Shown here in pieces: positions 22,522 to 28,344 of a DNA stretch of 39,050 bases. A program made the translations under genes and the position numbers. Position 1 is the first letter of the stretch. Every line of letters begins with the position of its first letter. Under the pieces are notes generated by a model. The model was given only the letters and a program-made list of their open reading frames with translations, did not search any database and had not been told where the DNA came from. Source of the DNA: a virus. The DNA is taken from the IMG/VR virus record IMGVR_UViG_3300031707_000061, positions 1-39,050 of that record; one strand, written 5' to 3'.

Positions 22522-22946
22522 ACAAGAAATATCTACACGAGCTTGCACTTTTGCAGAAGCTCTTCGCGAAGCATTACCGCGAAGGTCCTCTCATCGCGGT
22601 CGCCAGCGACTATGTACAAATCACCGCCGAAGCGATGGCCGAGCTAATACGCGGCCCTAACGGCAGCTGTGGCAGAGTAACCAATCGCCACGAGGACGAA
22701 TACCAAGTCGAGTTCAAGGCTGAGACTGAAGGCGTGACGTTCCTCGCTATCATGTCCTACGACGATATTCACGAGTGTGCTCTCCGGGAGTTCCTACCTA
22801 CCGAGTTGCTTGAGGCTTACGTGCAACACTTGTACCATAAGGAGGCAAAGATAGCCTCACCCCCGACCCCTCTCCAAATCGAAATCCACGATTTGGAGAG
22901 GGGAGAAGAAAGAAGGGAAAATGAGCGAAAACACGAGGATCTATGA
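22518..22946 (+). CDS. Hypothetical protein with palindrome-encoded tail
   Basis: A 142-residue protein. The body ('YLHELALLQKLFAKHYREGPLIAVASDYVQITAEAMAEL', quoted in part, and 'YQVEFKAETEGVTFLAIMSYDDIHECALREFLP') looks like a compact alpha/beta protein. The last ~30 residues are encoded by a family A palindrome ('PPTPLQIEIHDLERGEERR'). They run 26 bases into the next gene in another frame. Start chosen at ATG 22518, overlapping the upstream stop. Function unknown. Confidence 0.6.
   Translation: MNKKYLHELALLQKLFAKHYREGPLIAVASDYVQITAEAMAELIRGPNGSCGRVTNRHEDEYQVEFKAETEGVTFLAIMSYDDIHECALREFLPTELLEAYVQHLYHKEAKIASPPTPLQIEIHDLERGEERRENERKHEDL
22867..22903. repeat. G/C-rich palindrome, family A, inside a CDS
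   Basis: Perfect 15-base arms: CCCCTCTCCAAATCG (22867-22881) and CGATTTGGAGAGGGG (22889-22903). It also supplies the purine-rich leader of the gene at 22921. Confidence 0.9.
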
Positions 22947-23313
22947 CCGGCTCATAAAGGATATGCCGGTTGGACTGGACCGGGCGGTGCTGCGGCTGCT
23001 GTCCTTCCATACGGGGCACACACGAGCGATCGGGCGCGTGGAGTTGGTGCTCAACATGAAACTGATGGGTTTCGACGTGCACGAGCGGCTGGTGCGGCAC
23101 TGCATCCGTGGGCTGCGGCGCGCGGGTCATCTGATCTGCTCGGCGCCGGGCGAGGATGGAGGCTACTACATGGCCGAGTCGCTGGCCGAGTTTGAGGAAT
23201 TCGCCAGCCATGAGTTCCTGGCCAAGATCGGCGACATGAGCGTGACGCTGGCGGCGATGCGCGCCTCGGCGAAGGAAGCCTTCGGGGATGCGCTGCAGTT
23301 GGGATTGATTTAA
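22921..23313 (+). CDS. Winged-helix DNA-binding protein
   Basis: A 130-residue protein. Residues about 20-85 follow a winged-helix pattern: 'LDRAVLRLLSFHTGHTRAIGRVEL', a recognition-type helix in 'FDVHERLVRHCIRGLRRAGHLI' and a wing 'CSAPGEDGGYYMAESL'. The remaining helical part ('EEFASHEFLAKIGDMSVTLAAM') may oligomerise. As the last phage gene before the cassette array it could be a replication initiator or transcription regulator. SD GAAAGAAGGGAAA. The role is inferred from fold-like features only. Confidence 0.65.
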   Translation: MSENTRIYDRLIKDMPVGLDRAVLRLLSFHTGHTRAIGRVELVLNMKLMGFDVHERLVRHCIRGLRRAGHLICSAPGEDGGYYMAESLAEFEEFASHEFLAKIGDMSVTLAAMRASAKEAFGDALQLGLI

Positions 23314-23425
23314 TAATTTGCCTGCATACCGGATTGCGGGTGCGAAGAGAGTTGACAGCCAGGAATTAGGCGGAATGTGTCTGTCTATACACTAGTTGGG
23401 CGGCTCTCGCCCGAAAGGAAAACGC

Positions 23426-23608
23426 ATGACTAAAAAGATAGTCAATATTGAAAAAATCCGTCCCTGTTCAGATTTTGGTTGTGAACGAAAGGCTATCGTC
23501 GCAATTGTCTATGATGATTATCGCGTGCTGTTTGCTTGCAAAAAACACAGCCGCCCAACACAGCGTGCAGCGGACGCTGGAAACCGCGCCGCTAACGCAA
23601 ACCGTTAG
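23426..23608 (+). CDS. Cassette 1: small Cys-containing protein ending in attC
   Basis: A 60-residue protein. The body ('KIVNIEKIRPCSDFGCERKAIVAIVYDDYRVLFACKKH' in part) has a C..C...C pattern compatible with metal binding. Its last 16 residues, 'TQRAADAGNRAANANR', are encoded by attC1, and the stop is the TAG of the core box GTTAG. The same tail occurs in cassette 5. ATG 23426 has SD AAAGGAAAA. Function unknown. Confidence 0.7.
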   Translation: MTKKIVNIEKIRPCSDFGCERKAIVAIVYDDYRVLFACKKHSRPTQRAADAGNRAANANR

Positions 23609-23610
23609 AT
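23553..23610 (+). other. attC site 1 (58 bp)
   Basis: R'' GCCCAAC (23553-23559), core R' GTTAGAT (23604-23610), with GCGTGCAGCGG and CCGCTAACGC forming the inner imperfect stem. R'' is the exact complement of the core box at 23395-23401 that opens this cassette. Confidence 0.9.
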
Positions 23611-23623
23611 GCTTCGGAGCAAA

Positions 23624-23818
23624 ATGAAAAACTTCATGTGCAGAATTTGTGAAGATACTGGAAAAGTTGGTTTGGTGTTCAAGAAAATTTGCCCGCAATG
23701 TGAAGGCAATCCAGAAGCGTATTTTTTGAAAACCTTCAAAGCGCCCTCCTCTCTGCCACCACCCCCGCCACCAGGAAGAGCCGCAGACATCGTGATTGAA
23801 ATACGAAAGCGGGTCTAA
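23624..23818 (+). CDS. Cassette 2: small zinc-ribbon-like protein
   Basis: A 64-residue protein. 'CRICEDTGKVG' and 'CPQCEG' give two CxxC pairs of the DnaJ/rubredoxin zinc-ribbon type, so one zinc ion is probably bound. A Pro-rich linker ('SSLPPPPPPGRAADI') follows. The stop TAA is inside the R'' box of attC2, which is typical for cassettes. ATG 23624 follows CGGAGC; an earlier in-frame ATG at 23609 is inside the core site. Function unknown. Confidence 0.7.
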   Translation: MKNFMCRICEDTGKVGLVFKKICPQCEGNPEAYFLKTFKAPSSLPPPPPPGRAADIVIEIRKRV

Positions 23819-23935
23819 CAAAGCGTGCAGGCGGACGGCTTACCCGTCTTGCAATGTGCGGAGTGTGGCGAGCAAACGAGCATGAACCACAAAGAGTCTT
23901 GCTCGAAACGCCGCCGCTAACGCAAACCGTTGGGT
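23813..23935 (+). other. attC site 2 (123 bp)
   Basis: R'' GTCTAAC (23813-23819), core GTTGGGT (23929-23935), stem GCGTGCAGGCGGACGGC / CGCCGCCGCTAACGC with a long loop. R'' matches the complement of the cassette's opening box GTTAGAT at 6 of 7 positions. Confidence 0.85.
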
Positions 23936-23949
23936 TGCTCGGAGGAACT

Positions 23950-24201
23950 ATGTTTGATTTGCAAAAGTTAAACGCTTTACTTGGAACGAATTTCGCCAGC
24001 ATTGACGAGATTACCGAACATCAACTCTTGGCCGCATTGGTGACTCTTACCGCCGCTTCGCTTGGTGTCGAGATATTTGTGTGCAACCCAACTATGGGTG
24101 CAGTGGACGGTGCTTGCTCATGCGACAAAGTAAGGTTTTATACAGATGAAAATGTCGTGGCGGAAGATTGCCCTGTGCATAATCCGCCCCCCCGCCGCTA
24201 A
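23950..24201 (+). CDS. Cassette 3: hypothetical protein
   Basis: An 83-residue protein. The N-terminal part ('LQKLNALLGTNFASIDEITEHQLLAALVTL') is helical. The middle ('GVEIFVCNPTMGAVDGACSCDKVRFYTDE') is already inside attC3, so about 40 C-terminal residues are encoded by the recombination site. The stop TAA is in the L' arm. SD CTCGGAGGAACT is near ideal. Function unknown. Confidence 0.7.
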   Translation: MFDLQKLNALLGTNFASIDEITEHQLLAALVTLTAASLGVEIFVCNPTMGAVDGACSCDKVRFYTDENVVAEDCPVHNPPPRR

Positions 24202-24216
24202 CGCAAGCCGTTAGAT
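24086..24216 (+). other. attC site 3 (131 bp, overlaps its ORF)
   Basis: R'' ACCCAAC (24086-24092), core GTTAGAT (24210-24216). The left stem arm GGTGCAGTGGACGG is diverged from other copies; the right arm CCGCCGCTAACGCA is typical. R'' is the exact complement of the opening box GTTGGGT of this cassette, which supports the boundary. Confidence 0.8.
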
Positions 24217-24238
24217 GCTTTTTTGCTAAAGGAGAGGC

Positions 24239-24430
24239 ATGAAATATATCAAGGTTACTCGCAGTGATGTTCAAGGCAGTTATATCCAGCCTGTAAAAGA
24301 TATTCCTGGAATTGTACAGGGCGAGTTGGACGACATCGAATATTTATCCCCCGGCGTGTCGGTCGCGTTGACCGTTGTTGAAATGCCGGAAGAAGAGTAT
24401 GCCAAACTACCCGAGTTCGCGGGATGGTGA
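24239..24430 (+). CDS. Cassette 4: small acidic protein
   Basis: A 63-residue protein: 'MKYIKVTRSDVQGSYIQPVK', 'DIPGIVQGELDDIEYLSPG', 'VSVALTVVEMPEEEYAKLPE' and 'FAGW'. It looks like a single small beta-rich domain; a similar 'E..M..EEY..LPEF.GW' ending is common in cassette and phage proteins, but no function is known. It ends before attC4. SD AAAGGAGAGGC. Confidence 0.7.
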   Translation: MKYIKVTRSDVQGSYIQPVKDIPGIVQGELDDIEYLSPGVSVALTVVEMPEEEYAKLPEFAGW

Positions 24431-24433
24431 CGC

Positions 24434-24493
24434 ATCTAACAAAGCGTGCAGCGGACGGCTGAAAACCGCCGCCGCTAACGCCAACCGTTAGAA
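24434..24493 (+). other. attC site 4 (60 bp)
   Basis: R'' ATCTAAC (24434-24440), core GTTAGAA (24487-24493), stem GCGTGCAGCGGACGGC / CGCCGCCGCTAACGC. R'' is the exact complement of the opening box GTTAGAT. Confidence 0.9.
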
Positions 24494-24499
24494 GGCACT

Positions 24500-24763
24500 A
24501 TGTCAAAAAATAAAAGTAAGTGTCAGAAAGATAGTCATTTCAAATCATGTTGTTGCGGTTGCGTAAATCGCGTTGAGCTACTCAATAATGACCAGCATCC
24601 AATTGTTCAGGTAGGTTGGGGATGTGCGGCAATTTTTGTAATGGAAGGCAATACGGTATTCATTGGCGATTTTGAACATGGGCTTTGTGAAATGTGGCAA
24701 CCGCGCCTTCTAACACAGCGTGCAGCGGACGCTGGAAACCGCGCCGCTAACGCAGACCGTTAG
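24500..24763 (+). CDS. Cassette 5: Cys-rich protein ending in attC
   Basis: An 87-residue protein. A Cys cluster 'CQKDSHFKSCCCGCVNRVEL' suggests metal binding. The centre ('PIVQVGWGCAAIFVMEGNTV', 'FIGDFEHGLCEMWQP') is beta-rich. The last 16 residues 'TQRAADAGNRAANADR' come from attC5, and the stop is the TAG of its core box. The tail differs from that of cassette 1 in one residue. The ATG is only 7 bases after the core; a usable SD overlaps it (GAAGGCACT). Function unknown. Confidence 0.7.
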   Translation: MSKNKSKCQKDSHFKSCCCGCVNRVELLNNDQHPIVQVGWGCAAIFVMEGNTVFIGDFEHGLCEMWQPRLLTQRAADAGNRAANADR

Positions 24764-24765
24764 GT
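24708..24765 (+). other. attC site 5 (58 bp)
   Basis: R'' TTCTAAC (24708-24714), core GTTAGGT (24759-24765), inner sequence almost identical to attC1. R'' is the exact complement of the opening box GTTAGAA. Confidence 0.9.
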
Positions 24766-25273
24766 GGCTTCCTTGCTCCAGCAGTCTCAATTTTTACAAA
24801 TAGCACTTGACCCGCAAGATGTGGTTTATACCCCTGATTGGGTCGCCGCTGATATGGTCGCTCATTTCAAACCTAGCGGGCGCATTGTTGAACCATGCAA
24901 AGGGGAAGGCGTTTTTATGCAATATCTTCCCGCTGCAGAATGGTGTGAAATTGCCGAAGGAAAAGACTTCTTTCAATTTGTCGAACCCGTTGATTATCTC
25001 TTTGGCAATCCACCATATAAAATCTTTTCAAAATGGATGGCTCACAGCATGAGCATAGCGCAAAACATTGTTTATCTAATCCCGCTGAATAAAACTTTCA
25101 ACTCGGGCAAATTCCTGCTTGAATTGAATGAGTGGGGTTTACCAAAACACATGCGCTATTATGGCACTGGTTCTGAGTTAGGTTTTCCCACAGGCTTCGC
25201 GGCTGGGGCTGTGCATTTTCAAAAGGGGTGGCGTGGCGCAATGGGCTTATCTTTTTGCGAACACGCCACCTAA
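24764..25273 (+). CDS. Cassette 6: adenine-specific DNA methyltransferase-like protein
   Basis: A 169-residue protein. 'IVEPCKGEGVF' (residues 41-51) is the SAM-binding motif I form EP..G.G, and 'LFGNPPYKIF' (79-88) carries motif IV NPPY, the N6-adenine/N4-cytosine methylation site. The order (motif I then IV) fits gamma or related classes. It is short; no target-recognition domain is evident. The start is uncertain: GTG 24764 sits in the core site and TTG 24773 is an alternative. The stop lies in attC6 R''. It could modify phage DNA against restriction. Confidence 0.82.
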   Translation: MASLLQQSQFLQIALDPQDVVYTPDWVAADMVAHFKPSGRIVEPCKGEGVFMQYLPAAEWCEIAEGKDFFQFVEPVDYLFGNPPYKIFSKWMAHSMSIAQNIVYLIPLNKTFNSGKFLLELNEWGLPKHMRYYGTGSELGFPTGFAAGAVHFQKGWRGAMGLSFCEHAT

Positions 25274-25358
25274 CACAGCGTGCAGCGGATTGGCGGGTAC
25301 GGCGCGGCTTGAAAGCGAAGTAGCGCAACCCGCCAACCGCTAACGCAAACCGTTAGAA
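25268..25358 (+). other. attC site 6 (91 bp)
   Basis: R'' ACCTAAC (25268-25274), core GTTAGAA (25352-25358), stem AGCGTGCAGCGGATTGGCGGGT / ACCCGCCAACCGCTAACGC with a mid-length loop. R'' is the exact complement of the opening box GTTAGGT. Confidence 0.9.
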
Positions 25359-25368
25359 GGCGGCTAAG

Positions 25369-25851
25369 ATGAGTTTTGCTAATGGCAACAAGGCTGATGG
25401 TAAACATTACTGGCTTACTCCGGAAGCGTTGATGGCAGAAATGAGAGCAGAATTCCGCTTTGATTTTGATCCTTGTCCATATCCTCAGTCTGATGATTTC
25501 AATGGTCTAACCGCCGAGTGGGGCCAGTCTAATTACGTCAATCCACCCTTCGGTAGTTATATTCAGGATGACAAGAAGAAGGGCCCAACCGCCTGGGCAC
25601 GTAAGGCAATCGAAGAATTCAGGAAAGGTAAGAGAGTTGTTCTTGTTTATCCAATTGATAAATGGATCCACATGCTTTTAGAGGCTGGGGCGCAGGTCCG
25701 CAACCTGAAAGACATCAAATGGTGTGCTATTGAAGATGGCACACCAGGGCCAGGCACGGGGCGCTGGGTTGCCATGTTTATTTTAGAACCAGAAGATTAT
25801 ACGCCGCCTTCTAACAATCGCTTGCAGCGGACGGGAGAACACCGCCGCTAA
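25369..25851 (+). CDS. Cassette 7: Dam-type phage N6-adenine methyltransferase
   Basis: A 160-residue protein. 'YWLTPEALM' at 14-22, 'FDFDPCPYP' at 31-39 and 'YVNPPFGSY' at 56-64 are the DNA N-6-adenine-methyltransferase (phage Dam, PF05869-type) pattern, with the SAM site around DPCP and catalytic NPPF. The later 'VVLVYPIDKWIHMLLEAGAQV' and 'TGRWVAMFILE' also fit the family. The C-terminus ('NNRLQRTGEHRR') is attC7-encoded. It is unrelated in detail to the cassette 6 enzyme. A likely role is methylation against host restriction. Confidence 0.88.
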   Translation: MSFANGNKADGKHYWLTPEALMAEMRAEFRFDFDPCPYPQSDDFNGLTAEWGQSNYVNPPFGSYIQDDKKKGPTAWARKAIEEFRKGKRVVLVYPIDKWIHMLLEAGAQVRNLKDIKWCAIEDGTPGPGTGRWVAMFILEPEDYTPPSNNRLQRTGEHRR

Positions 25852-25866
25852 CGCAAACCGTTGGGC
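25809..25866 (+). other. attC site 7 (58 bp)
   Basis: R'' TTCTAAC (25809-25815), core GTTGGGC (25860-25866), stem GCTTGCAGCGGACGG / CCGCCGCTAACGC. R'' is the exact complement of the opening box GTTAGAA. Confidence 0.9.
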
Positions 25867-25886
25867 CGCAGGAGCAAAGAGAAAAC

Positions 25887-26261
25887 ATGGACAAATTGCT
25901 GGATAGATTGACAAACAGAATAGCCGATAGGTTTGTTGAGAAGATGAACAGAAAGATATTTGAGGTTGCCAGCGTAAATATAAAACCCGGCGATGTGCTG
26001 GTTTTGAAATCCAAAAGCTTTCTTTCCGCTTACGCGACGGAGCACATTTTAGAAAGCCTGAAAGAAATCTTCCCCCGCCAACGTATTGTTGTGTTGGAAG
26101 ATGGGCTAGAGTTTGCGGTGGTCAGTGGCATAATGCTGCCCGAACACCGGCTCCATTGGCCGAACAGAAGCGACTCGGCTACGGGCTGCCCGTTCTGTGG
26201 TGTCTCCGCAGAAGATATTGCAAACTTCAATGAGGCCTCGCCAGAACCGCCGAGCGCCTGA
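25887..26261 (+). CDS. Cassette 8: hypothetical protein
   Basis: A 124-residue protein. An amphipathic N-terminal helix ('KLLDRLTNRIADRFVEKMNRKIF') is followed by 'VNIKPGDVLVLKSKSFLSAY' and 'HILESLKEIFPRQRIVVLEDGLEFAVVSG' (in part), resembling a small alpha/beta domain seen in other cassette and phage proteins with 'L.PGD.LV' and 'V.VLE.G'. 'CPFCGVSAEDI' near residue 105 gives a CxxC. The C-terminal ~35 residues overlap the predicted attC8. Function unknown. Confidence 0.7.
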   Translation: MDKLLDRLTNRIADRFVEKMNRKIFEVASVNIKPGDVLVLKSKSFLSAYATEHILESLKEIFPRQRIVVLEDGLEFAVVSGIMLPEHRLHWPNRSDSATGCPFCGVSAEDIANFNEASPEPPSA

Positions 26262-26276
26262 GCCAAGCCGTTAGCC
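26159..26276 (+). other. attC site 8 (118 bp, degenerate)
   Basis: Core GTTAGCC (26270-26276), R'' GCCGAAC (26159-26165), inner arms AGCGACTCGGC / GCCGAGCGC. R'' agrees with the complement of the opening box GTTGGGC at 6 of 7 positions. The inner sequence is unlike the other seven, so this assignment is weaker. Confidence 0.6.
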
Positions 26277-26403
26277 TGCTCCGAACGTTCCGGGCTTACA
26301 ACCGGACCGCGATAATCCACGGAGGCCGGTTTACAAAAGGCAGTCACGGCGGCGCGGGCTTGATATGGTTCGAAAGAAAACCAATATCTAAGGAGTCTAT
26401 CGC

Positions 26404-26631
26404 ATGGATTTCCCATCAGTAAAGGTCACATCGGTAAAGGCGAATTTCGCCACGGATCAGATCACGATCACTTTCACGCTGACCGCCAACGAGGGCAGCA
26501 TGGATGCCGCCGACAAATTGGCGGAATATGCAAAAAAGGACGCCGGCCCGGTGGATCTGGTCATCACCCCGCGGCAGTTGCCATTGTTTACACCTGGCAC
26601 AGGAACCTTCATTGGGAAGAACCCCGTATGA
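26404..26631 (+). CDS. Small hypothetical phage protein
   Basis: A 75-residue protein. It starts with a beta-strand pattern ('SVKVTSVKANFATDQITITFTLTA'), then a helix ('DAADKLAEYAKKDAG') and a strand ('PVDLVITPRQLPLF'). This strand-helix-strand layout is typical of small early phage proteins of unknown function. It is first after the cassette array and coupled to the next gene by ATGA. SD AAGGAGTCTATCGC. The 127 bases between attC8 and this gene hold no ORF or clear promoter. Confidence 0.6.
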   Translation: MDFPSVKVTSVKANFATDQITITFTLTANEGSMDAADKLAEYAKKDAGPVDLVITPRQLPLFTPGTGTFIGKNPV

Positions 26632-26819
26632 CCGAATTGATCATCCTGGTGCATTTGAAAGACCTGCCGCGGGAAGCTGGCTACCAGCAGGCCTCGCCCA
26701 TCGAGGAGGGCGAGGTATTGGCCTGGGGCGAGAAGTATAAAGCCGAGAAGGTGTATTACTGGCGCAGGACGAAGAGTGCATTCATTACGAGCATACGCAG
26801 GAGCATGACAAAACCATGA
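26628..26819 (+). CDS. Small hypothetical protein
   Basis: A 63-residue protein: 'ELIILVHLKDLPREAGYQQA', 'SPIEEGEVLAWGEKYKAEKV' and 'YYWRRTKSAFITSIRRSMTK'. The C-terminus is basic and aromatic. It is joined by ATGA to the genes on both sides. No family recognised. Confidence 0.5.
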   Translation: MTELIILVHLKDLPREAGYQQASPIEEGEVLAWGEKYKAEKVYYWRRTKSAFITSIRRSMTKP

Positions 26820-27259
26820 GCGTTTACACCCATAATCGATTCCGCAGGAACAGGAAACGGCCGCCCCTGGAGGCGCATGACCCAGGCGAGGTGGCGCTGC
26901 GCACAAGGAAGCCCACAGGGCCGCCGGTGGACGAGGTGGACCGCGGGCTCTACAACAACCGGCCGGCGAGGGTGCGAGCGGAAGGGATCGGTGCGGCGTT
27001 GAAGCGGTTCGCATCGCCGCTTATGCCGCGCAAAGTGCAGGACGTGATCCTGCCCAATCTGACCCACCGGATGGAATTCGAGCAAGCCGGGCGCCTCCCC
27101 GATATGGAGGAGTGCCTGGAGCAAACGCCATACGATGGGCGGTACGTGGCACGGGCAGCCTGGATGGACGCGGCAGGCGTGGGTCACGTCTACCTAGCGT
27201 GGAAGGAAAGGCCGATAACCGTGGGCGCGGCAGTGAGCACGGAGAAAGGTTGCGCATGA
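26816..27259 (+). CDS. Hypothetical basic protein
   Basis: A 147-residue protein. The N-terminal 50 residues are Arg/Pro-rich ('NRFRRNRKRPPLEAHDPGEV'), followed by 'RAEGIGAALKRFASPLMPRKVQDVILPNLTHRM' (in part) and a more ordered C-terminus ('YDGRYVARAAWMDAAGVGHVYLAWKERP'). Nucleic acid binding is possible from the charge alone. It is coupled by ATGA to the next gene. No family recognised. Confidence 0.5.
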   Translation: MSVYTHNRFRRNRKRPPLEAHDPGEVALRTRKPTGPPVDEVDRGLYNNRPARVRAEGIGAALKRFASPLMPRKVQDVILPNLTHRMEFEQAGRLPDMEECLEQTPYDGRYVARAAWMDAAGVGHVYLAWKERPITVGAAVSTEKGCA

Positions 27260-27516
27260 TCCCCCGCCAGTACCTGGGCCTGTGGTTGAAAGAGGCCATC
27301 ACCACTGATCTGGGGCATAGGGTCTTACGCTATGACCACGCTTATCTGGTCAGCTACTGTGGGCGGCGCTTTCCGGCGGATGGGGCCACCCGGCCGCTGC
27401 TGGGCGTGCGTCTGTGCACGGATTGCGCGATCTTATCCCGCCGGCAAGAGCAGGACATGCAAGCGCTGGCGGTCAGATTCAACACGAGGAAGAGCTATGC
27501 AACTAAACGGGAATGA
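27256..27516 (+). CDS. Small zinc-binding-like hypothetical protein
   Basis: An 86-residue protein. A Cys 'YCGRRF' and a later 'CTDCAILSRRQEQDMQ' hold three Cys and resemble half-ribbons; the sequence 'VSYCGRRFPAD...RLCTDC' is frequent in phage and actinobacterial small proteins. ATG 27256 overlaps the previous stop. A longer in-frame extension to 27112 would be embedded in the previous gene and was rejected. Its 3' end overlaps the next start by 20 bases. Confidence 0.55.
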   Translation: MIPRQYLGLWLKEAITTDLGHRVLRYDHAYLVSYCGRRFPADGATRPLLGVRLCTDCAILSRRQEQDMQALAVRFNTRKSYATKRE

Positions 27517-27850
27517 TCCCAATCTACTCGCCTACGATCGCTGGCAGAAGCATTTCATCAAGGGCAATAAGGTTTATGCAGCGAGAGTGCGCCTTCTCAA
27601 GGATCACCGCTACCTGCGCAAACGCTTCCGGACAGCTTCGGAAGCAGAGAAATATGGGCAATCGGCGATCGAGAGATATAAGAATCTCTTGAAAGCAAAA
27701 GGAACATTAGAGGCGTTCTTGAAAAGCTATGTTGTGATCAGGCTTGGGCCATTCGCCGTTATCTGGGTGCGCGGCAAGTGGATAAGAAGTCTATGGCCGC
27801 GCAAACAGCAAAGGAAAGTCGGTTATCAAACCCCTTCTAAAAGGCTCTAG
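27497..27850 (+). CDS. Small basic hypothetical protein
   Basis: A 117-residue protein. It is strongly basic ('RWQKHFIKGNKVYAARVRLLKDHRYLRKRFRTASEAEKYGQSA' in part) with an AP2/integrase-like beta-sheet feel in 'FAVIWVRGKWIRSLWPRK'. The opening could be an arm-type DNA-binding domain ('...W..R....G..F.TA.EAE.Y'). Start ATG 27497 has SD GAGGAAGAGCT. DNA or RNA binding is a guess. Confidence 0.5.
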   Translation: MQLNGNDPNLLAYDRWQKHFIKGNKVYAARVRLLKDHRYLRKRFRTASEAEKYGQSAIERYKNLLKAKGTLEAFLKSYVVIRLGPFAVIWVRGKWIRSLWPRKQQRKVGYQTPSKRL

Positions 27851-27883
27851 ATCTACCCTTGTAGGCTTTACAAGGCAGCGAAA

Positions 27884-28312
27884 ATGCAAAGTCGAACATT
27901 GATACGTCTAGCCGAAAAATTGCGCCAAAAGCACGCTGAATTGAATTCTTGGCCGCAAGCGTCAATTGCCTGCGGTGTGCTTACCAAGGCGGGGAAATCT
28001 AATCCGCGCCTGGCGCAAATGATCGCGGCCGGATACGATCCGCGCAAATCAGAGACCCGAGGCCGATTGGGGCTACCACCGCGCTGCACTGCATGCTCCC
28101 GGCGACTGCCTGGGTTGCAGCGTCCGCTGCCAGCCTGGCTGTTGGAGGCAGTACAAAACCTAGTCGAGCTGGAGAAAAAGACCAACCATCCAGCTCAGGC
28201 GCGGGTCTACGCGAGAGGCGGAAAGCGGGTCAGGATACTGGTCCGTGAAACATTTATTGTGGATGGCGGAATGCAAAATATGATAACAAAGATCCCGCCA
28301 TCCCGCGCGTGA
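27884..28312 (+). CDS. Hypothetical protein with Cys pair
   Basis: A 142-residue protein. The N-terminal helices ('RLAEKLRQKHAELNSWPQAS', 'LAQMIAAGYDPRKSETRGRL') suggest a helix-turn-helix-like or transposase-related binding unit. 'GLPPRCTACSRRLPG' follows, with a CxxC. The C-terminal part ('VYARGGKRVRILVRETFIV') is beta-rich and basic. It may be an early regulator. No family recognised. Confidence 0.5.
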   Translation: MQSRTLIRLAEKLRQKHAELNSWPQASIACGVLTKAGKSNPRLAQMIAAGYDPRKSETRGRLGLPPRCTACSRRLPGLQRPLPAWLLEAVQNLVELEKKTNHPAQARVYARGGKRVRILVRETFIVDGGMQNMITKIPPSRA

Positions 28313-28344
28313 TTTGAGAGTAATTTCAAGTACCATCAATTAAG

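Larger units (their letters stand above)
23396..26270 (+). mobile_element. Integron gene-cassette array of eight cassettes, no integrase
   Basis: Eight ORF-plus-attC units stand head to tail. The array begins after G of an orphan core box GTTGGGC (23395-23401) and ends at the last attC core (GTTAGCC, 26270-26276). For seven units the attC R'' box is the reverse complement, at 6 or 7 of 7 bases, of the core box that opens the same unit. All ORFs read the same way as the attC sites. No intI gene exists in the window, so this is a CALIN-like array carried by a phage. Upstream, GTGT..ACAC near 23378-23392 is the only dyad seen near the left edge; no attI was recognised. Confidence 0.88.

Noticed and set aside
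23553-26276. Regular short repeats resembling a CRISPR array
   Set aside because: Spacing is irregular (about 130-600 bases), spacers are ORFs and repeats are imperfect inverted elements with integron core boxes; no cas genes are present.
27112-27255. N-terminal extension of the 27256 gene
   Set aside because: The extension overlaps the preceding gene in another frame; the ATG at 27256 has the usual ATGA coupling.
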